64,000 bases of DNA from Anatilimnocola floriformis (GTDB taxonomy: Bacteria; Planctomycetota; Planctomycetia; Pirellulales; Pirellulaceae), in the NCBI RefSeq assembly GCF_024256385.1, contig NZ_JAMLFW010000001.1, positions 5,952,001 to 6,016,000 of the forward strand. The letters are read 5' to 3'. This document shows, piece by piece, positions 61,240 to 64,000 of the stretch. The notes beneath the pieces were generated by a model, which was not told where the DNA came from, did not search any database, and saw nothing but the letters and a program-made list of their open reading frames with translations. Numbering within the stretch: position 1 is the stretch's first letter; the number at the start of each line of letters is the position of its first letter. The position numbers were made by a program, and so were the translations under genes.

Positions 61240-62067
61240 CTACTTCTTTGAACGGCGGTGAAGAGCCGCCTCAATCAGCTGGGCCGTACGATTCTTGTCC
61301 CGCCCTCGCGCGGCTTGGTGTGGAAGGTCACCGCTCTCGGCCTTGGCCGCTGGATCGGCACCATACTCCAACAGCAACGCGGCAAAGCGCGCGCTGTCGT
61401 CATCCGTTAGGTTGCGGGTGAAGATCGAATTCAAAAGCGGGCTGGAATTGCTAATATCAGTGGCGTTCGGGTCGGCGCCGGCCTGCAGCAGCAACTGCGC
61501 CGCATCAAAATGCCCGGAAAGACAAGCCAGCGATAGGGGCGGAAATCCCTGATATTGCGCGTTGAGATCCCACTTCGCACTTTGTATCGCGGCGCTGAGG
61601 GCTTGTGTCGCGCCATCTCTCGCCGCGATCGCAATCTGCGAGGGAGTTGGAGCAATTTCTCCATCATCGACGACGACTGTTTCGAACCGCGCGCCTTTTT
61701 CAACTACCAGTAAGAGCTCTTCGCCGTCGCAAGCGACCTCAAACCCTCCCTCGCCAATCCCGTCTTCCAACTGGCCTCTCGTGTCCTCCGCAAGCTTCTC
61801 GAGAAGATCTTTGTTGGGTGTATCGCTCGTCCAAAAATCAACACATAGAAAGAGGCGTCTGTTCTCGCTGATGCACCGAATAGTGCCACCCGAAACTCCC
61901 CCATCAAGCAAATCCTGAGAGAGATACGTTTCCAGCTTATCGCCAGCAAATTGCCAGTCAGAAAAACTTGGGTGACGTTTTCGCAGACCAGTTAACCGAC
62001 TAACCAAGTTTCGCAGACCAGTTAACCGACTAACCAAGTGTGCGGCGACTCGGAATGTAATCTTCAT
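61240..62067 (-). CDS. Ankyrin-repeat protein
   Basis: A 275-aa protein. The C-terminal half has about three ankyrin repeats: PPLSLACLSGHFDAAQLLLQ with AGADPNATD, a second unit ending LLLEYGADPAAKA, and GDLPHQAARGRDKNRTAQLI. The N-terminal part (about residues 40-150) is a separate alpha/beta domain of unknown type. The ATG at 62067 is the likely start; the frame upstream runs into the tRNA gene. Codons 12-31 hold an exact 30-base duplication giving LVSRLTGLR twice. Ankyrin repeats mediate protein binding; partner unknown. Confidence 0.8.
   Translation of the reverse strand: MKITFRVAAHLVSRLTGLRNLVSRLTGLRKRHPSFSDWQFAGDKLETYLSQDLLDGGVSGGTIRCISENRRLFLCVDFWTSDTPNKDLLEKLAEDTRGQLEDGIGEGGFEVACDGEELLLVVEKGARFETVVVDDGEIAPTPSQIAIAARDGATQALSAAIQSAKWDLNAQYQGFPPLSLACLSGHFDAAQLLLQAGADPNATDISNSSPLLNSIFTRNLTDDDSARFAALLLEYGADPAAKAESGDLPHQAARGRDKNRTAQLIEAALHRRSKK
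61981..62039. repeat. 30-bp tandem duplication
   Basis: The unit starting TCGCAGACCAGTTAACC and ending AACCAAGTT is present twice in direct succession (the second copy ends one base short of identity). It is in frame within the ankyrin gene and adds ten residues. Confidence 0.9.
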
Positions 62068-62112
62068 TCGCTCACCACAGATATCTTGCGTTGCGAGCCT
62101 TGTGCAAAAAGA

Positions 62113-62148
62113 AAAAAGCCGTGATCCCTGTTCGGAATCACGGCTTTC
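62113..62148 (-). terminator. Intrinsic terminator of the tRNA-Ala gene
   Basis: On the minus strand AAAGCCGTGATTCC pairs with GGGATCACGGCTTT around a short loop, followed by a run of T. It lies seven bases after the tRNA 3' end. Confidence 0.85.
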
Positions 62149-62154
62149 GTGAAG

Positions 62155-62227
62155 TGGAGGATAACGGACTTGAACCGATGACCTTCTGCATGCCATGCAG
62201 ACGCTCTCCCAACTGAGCTAATCCCCC
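62155..62227 (-). tRNA. tRNA-Ala (anticodon GGC)
   Basis: A 73-base cloverleaf on the minus strand: acceptor GGGGGAT/ATCCTCC, D-arm GCTC...GAGC, anticodon arm TCTGC-ATGGCAT-GCAGA with anticodon GGC, and T-arm ATCGG-TTCAAGT-CCGTT with wobble pairs. Discriminator A; CCA is not encoded. GGC reads GCC and GCU alanine codons. Confidence 0.95.
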
Positions 62228-62389
62228 GATTGTATGACTGTCGCGGCTGTGGGTGCCGTGAGTTTGTGTTCCTTGGGTAAGGCTTTCGGCCTGGGCGAAA
62301 TTTGCCGTGCCGAATAGAGTAAGCTACCGATCCGGCCACCTGGTGTCAAGGACGGCTAAACGGGCTGTAGGGTTCGCGACGTTTGGTCG

Positions 62390-63505
62390 ATGAACCTCGA
62401 ACATGCCCGATTACATCGACGGGAAAGGTCGCCGCAGTTGAAGAAGTTTGTCGCTACATTCGCAAAAATCGGAGTTTCCGTCGCCCTGCTCGGCTATCTC
62501 GGCTGGCAAGCAGCCAATGCCACTCGCTTGGCTCCGACGCCCGACGATCCGAATCACAAAATTTATATCCTCCCCGAGCTGCTGGCCGGCCCAAAGGACT
62601 GGGGCATGCTTGCCCTGGCCCTGCTGGCAGTGCTGGCAGCCGTAATGATCACCATTCTCCGTTGGCACATGCTGCTGCGGACGCTGGGGCTGCAGTTCAC
62701 CGCGCAGGAATCGCTGCGGGCGGGCTTCGTCGGCTACCTCTTCAACCTGCTGCCGCTGGGCCTGGCCGGGGCTGATGCGGTGAAGGCGGGCTTTTTGATT
62801 CATCGCAATCCGAGTCGCAAGACCGAAGCCATTGCCACGGTCGTGATCGATCGCATCATCGGTTTGTATGCCCTGCTGGTGATGGCCGGCGTCGCTGCTC
62901 TGCAGCTTGATGTTTCGCAGCTGAGCTTTCGGCCCGAGACCGCCGAACGCGATCGCGCGGCGACGATGTTGTTTTGCTCGGTCGCGCAATATGTGGCGCT
63001 CGGCAGCACCATCGCCTTTGGGATCATGCTGATTCCCGGCGTGACGGAACTGAAACTGTGGGACAAGCTCGAGCACCTGCCGGGCGTTGGTTTGGTGTTT
63101 AAGAAACTCGTCGCGGCGATGCGGACCTATCGGCAATCGACGCCGCGGGTGCTGCTGGCCATCGCGATGAGCTTTTGCGTGCACACGCTCTACGTCAGCA
63201 TGGTTTTTTTCGCGGGCCGCGGCCTGTGCAGTCCGCAGCCGGCGCTGGCGACGCACTTTGCCTTTGTGCCGATCTCGATGGTGGCTGGTGCGTTGCCGAT
63301 CGGCGCGTTCGAAGCCACGCTGAACGGTTTGTATTACGTCTTCTCGCCGGAGAACACGCCGGCCATTCAGGGCTTTTTGATCGCGCTCACCTATCGCGTG
63401 TTGCAGATCTCGGTGGCCACGATTGGTGTGTTTTATTACTTCACAGGTCGGCAAGAAGTGAAGCAAGTGATGGCGGAACAAGCGGAAGCCAAAGCGGTGG
63501 CTTGA
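62390..63505 (+). CDS. Flippase-like membrane protein (LPG synthase TM/AglD family)
   Basis: A 371-aa integral membrane protein of the lysylphosphatidylglycerol synthase transmembrane family (PF03706-like), with about eight helices. The family core is ITILRWHMLLRTLGLQFTAQ, SLRAGFVGYLFNLLPLGLAG, DAVKAGFLIHRNPSRKTEAI and ATVVIDRIIGLYALLVMAGV. There is no soluble synthase domain, so it is the stand-alone type, often next to glycosyltransferases and thought to move lipid-linked precursors or modify export. The substrate is unknown. No operon partner on the same strand. Confidence 0.88.
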   Translation: MNLEHARLHRRERSPQLKKFVATFAKIGVSVALLGYLGWQAANATRLAPTPDDPNHKIYILPELLAGPKDWGMLALALLAVLAAVMITILRWHMLLRTLGLQFTAQESLRAGFVGYLFNLLPLGLAGADAVKAGFLIHRNPSRKTEAIATVVIDRIIGLYALLVMAGVAALQLDVSQLSFRPETAERDRAATMLFCSVAQYVALGSTIAFGIMLIPGVTELKLWDKLEHLPGVGLVFKKLVAAMRTYRQSTPRVLLAIAMSFCVHTLYVSMVFFAGRGLCSPQPALATHFAFVPISMVAGALPIGAFEATLNGLYYVFSPENTPAIQGFLIALTYRVLQISVATIGVFYYFTGRQEVKQVMAEQAEAKAVA

Positions 63506-63563
63506 GGTTGTAGATTTGCGCCTGACAATTTGCGCCTAACTTACGGGCAGCCCCTCACCCCTA

Positions 63564-63591
63564 CCCTCTCCCCGGAGTACCGAGGAGAGGG
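63564..63591. repeat. REP-like hairpin (CCCTCTCC...GGAGAGGG)
   Basis: CCCTCTCC at 63564-63571 and GGAGAGGG at 63584-63591 form an 8-bp stem with a 12-base loop, preceded by CCCCTCACCCCTA. This CCCTCACCCC...CTCTCC type of element is widespread between convergent genes in many bacteria. No T-run, so it may be a repeat rather than a terminator. Confidence 0.6.
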
Positions 63592-63605
63592 AGTATGAGG
63601 CACAG

Positions 63606-64000
63606 TTACTCGTAGACAAAAATCGCCGTGGCATTGCAGTCGCGATCGGGGACGAGGCGGATCCAATAGCCGGCGAAATCGTCTTTAAAGGTGTGCTTCA
63701 CGATCGCGCCGGGTTCGACTTCGATCGTTTCGAACTTCGACCAATCGCCGTAGCCGGTGAAGTCGACTTCCAGTTGCATCCGCACCGTTTTGCTGGCGTC
63801 GTGTTCGATCGTCAGCCGTTTCTGGTCATAGCCGGTGAGCAAATAGGGATCGCTCGCCTCGCCTGCTTTGACGGCTGATTGCCGCCAGGGACCACCGACA
63901 CCGCGGGGCTTGCCGAACTTCCACAGATCGTCGACCGCGCCGACCCACAGCTCGCACTTGTCGTCGTCGGAAGTAATCAGGTGCTCGCTTCTCCCCGGGC
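63606..64000 (-). CDS. Partial gene, C-terminal part, unknown (window edge)
   Basis: An open minus-strand frame enters from beyond the window (first full codon at 63998) and ends with TAA-type stop at 63606, giving at least 131 residues. Features are SDDDKCELWVGAVDDLWKFG, KPRGVGGPWRQSAVKAGEAS, DPYLLTGYDQKRLTIEH, and a beta-rich end (FTGYGDWSKFETIEVEPGAI; AGYWIRLVPDRDCNATAIFV). It resembles the last beta-sandwich of large exported planctomycetal proteins. The start and most of the gene are outside the window. Confidence 0.75.
   Translation of the reverse strand, partial: PGRSEHLITSDDDKCELWVGAVDDLWKFGKPRGVGGPWRQSAVKAGEASDPYLLTGYDQKRLTIEHDASKTVRMQLEVDFTGYGDWSKFETIEVEPGAIVKHTFKDDFAGYWIRLVPDRDCNATAIFVYE

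Noticed and set aside
61981-62039. Direct repeat considered as a CRISPR unit
   Set aside because: Only two copies, no spacers, and it lies within a coding frame. No CRISPR array or cas gene was seen in the window.
62411-63481. A 356-codon minus-strand frame opposite the flippase-like gene
   Set aside because: Rich in His, Gln and Arg with no hydrophobic core or family; the plus strand has a clear membrane protein.

Overview
The window reads as chromosomal DNA of a planctomycete, probably of the Pirellula/Pirellulales type. The signs are a formylglycine-type sulfatase, several orphan hybrid histidine kinases, a Tat-exported catalase, a short membrane protein with the planctomycetal FTLRDLFWL start, secreted Cys-rich proteins, and tyrosine-recombinase remnants of the kind common in that phylum. 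This assignment is inferred from protein character only.

Layout. 0.3-8.2 kb: small hypothetical proteins, an SDR oxidoreductase and two hybrid kinases, one of which (1588-3108) has Asn where its receiver should carry the phospho-acceptor Asp. 8,253-12,490: a complete 4.2-kb IS1-family-like transposon with 23-bp perfect inverted ends and a perfect 8-bp target duplication. It carries a ribbon-helix-helix regulator plus DUF262/DUF1524 (GmrSD-like) operon, two small cargo genes, an IS1-type transposase with an alternative-hairpin leader, and a small membrane protein. 12.6-25.3 kb: a decayed tyrosine recombinase, a two-PAS hybrid kinase, an arylsulfatase followed by a HAD phosphatase, a HlyIII-type membrane protein, a six-PAS 1177-aa hybrid kinase and a broken AHSA1-like gene. 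25.7-35.7 kb: a stress-type set (DUF72 protein, Ku, GlgX, MscS channel, large-subunit catalase). 35.9-36.8 kb: an FAD protein cut off after about 60 residues at a recombinase pseudogene.

37.3-49.5 kb: a co-directional, probably metal-related envelope cluster. It encodes Cys-rich exported proteins, two paralogous lipoproteins, two FtsX-type permeases, a membrane-fusion protein, an ABC ATPase, a TolC-type channel, two HMA-like exported proteins without CxxC, a tiny lipoprotein, a heavy-metal P1B-ATPase and a convergent His/Gly-rich secreted protein. At 50,131-50,207 lies a detached tmRNA-like 3' end (T-arm, acceptor 3' strand, terminator), a candidate attachment site and boundary of the accessory region to its left.

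50.3-64.0 kb looks more settled: aldo/keto reductase, a MEDS-domain sensor with a hybrid kinase, then a lipid gene cluster (FAD oxidoreductase, DUF1365, CFA synthase, DUF1295) divergent from a CarH/LitR-like regulator plus DUF2177. The regulator lacks the usual B12-ligand histidines. An ankyrin protein, tRNA-Ala(GGC), a flippase-like membrane protein and a partial exported protein finish the window. Hairpin-forming dispersed repeats (core CTTCGGTCACATCG and GTGTCGGACCGA) sit between genes at 16.0, 20.0, 20.9, 25.3, 37.1 and 49.8 kb.
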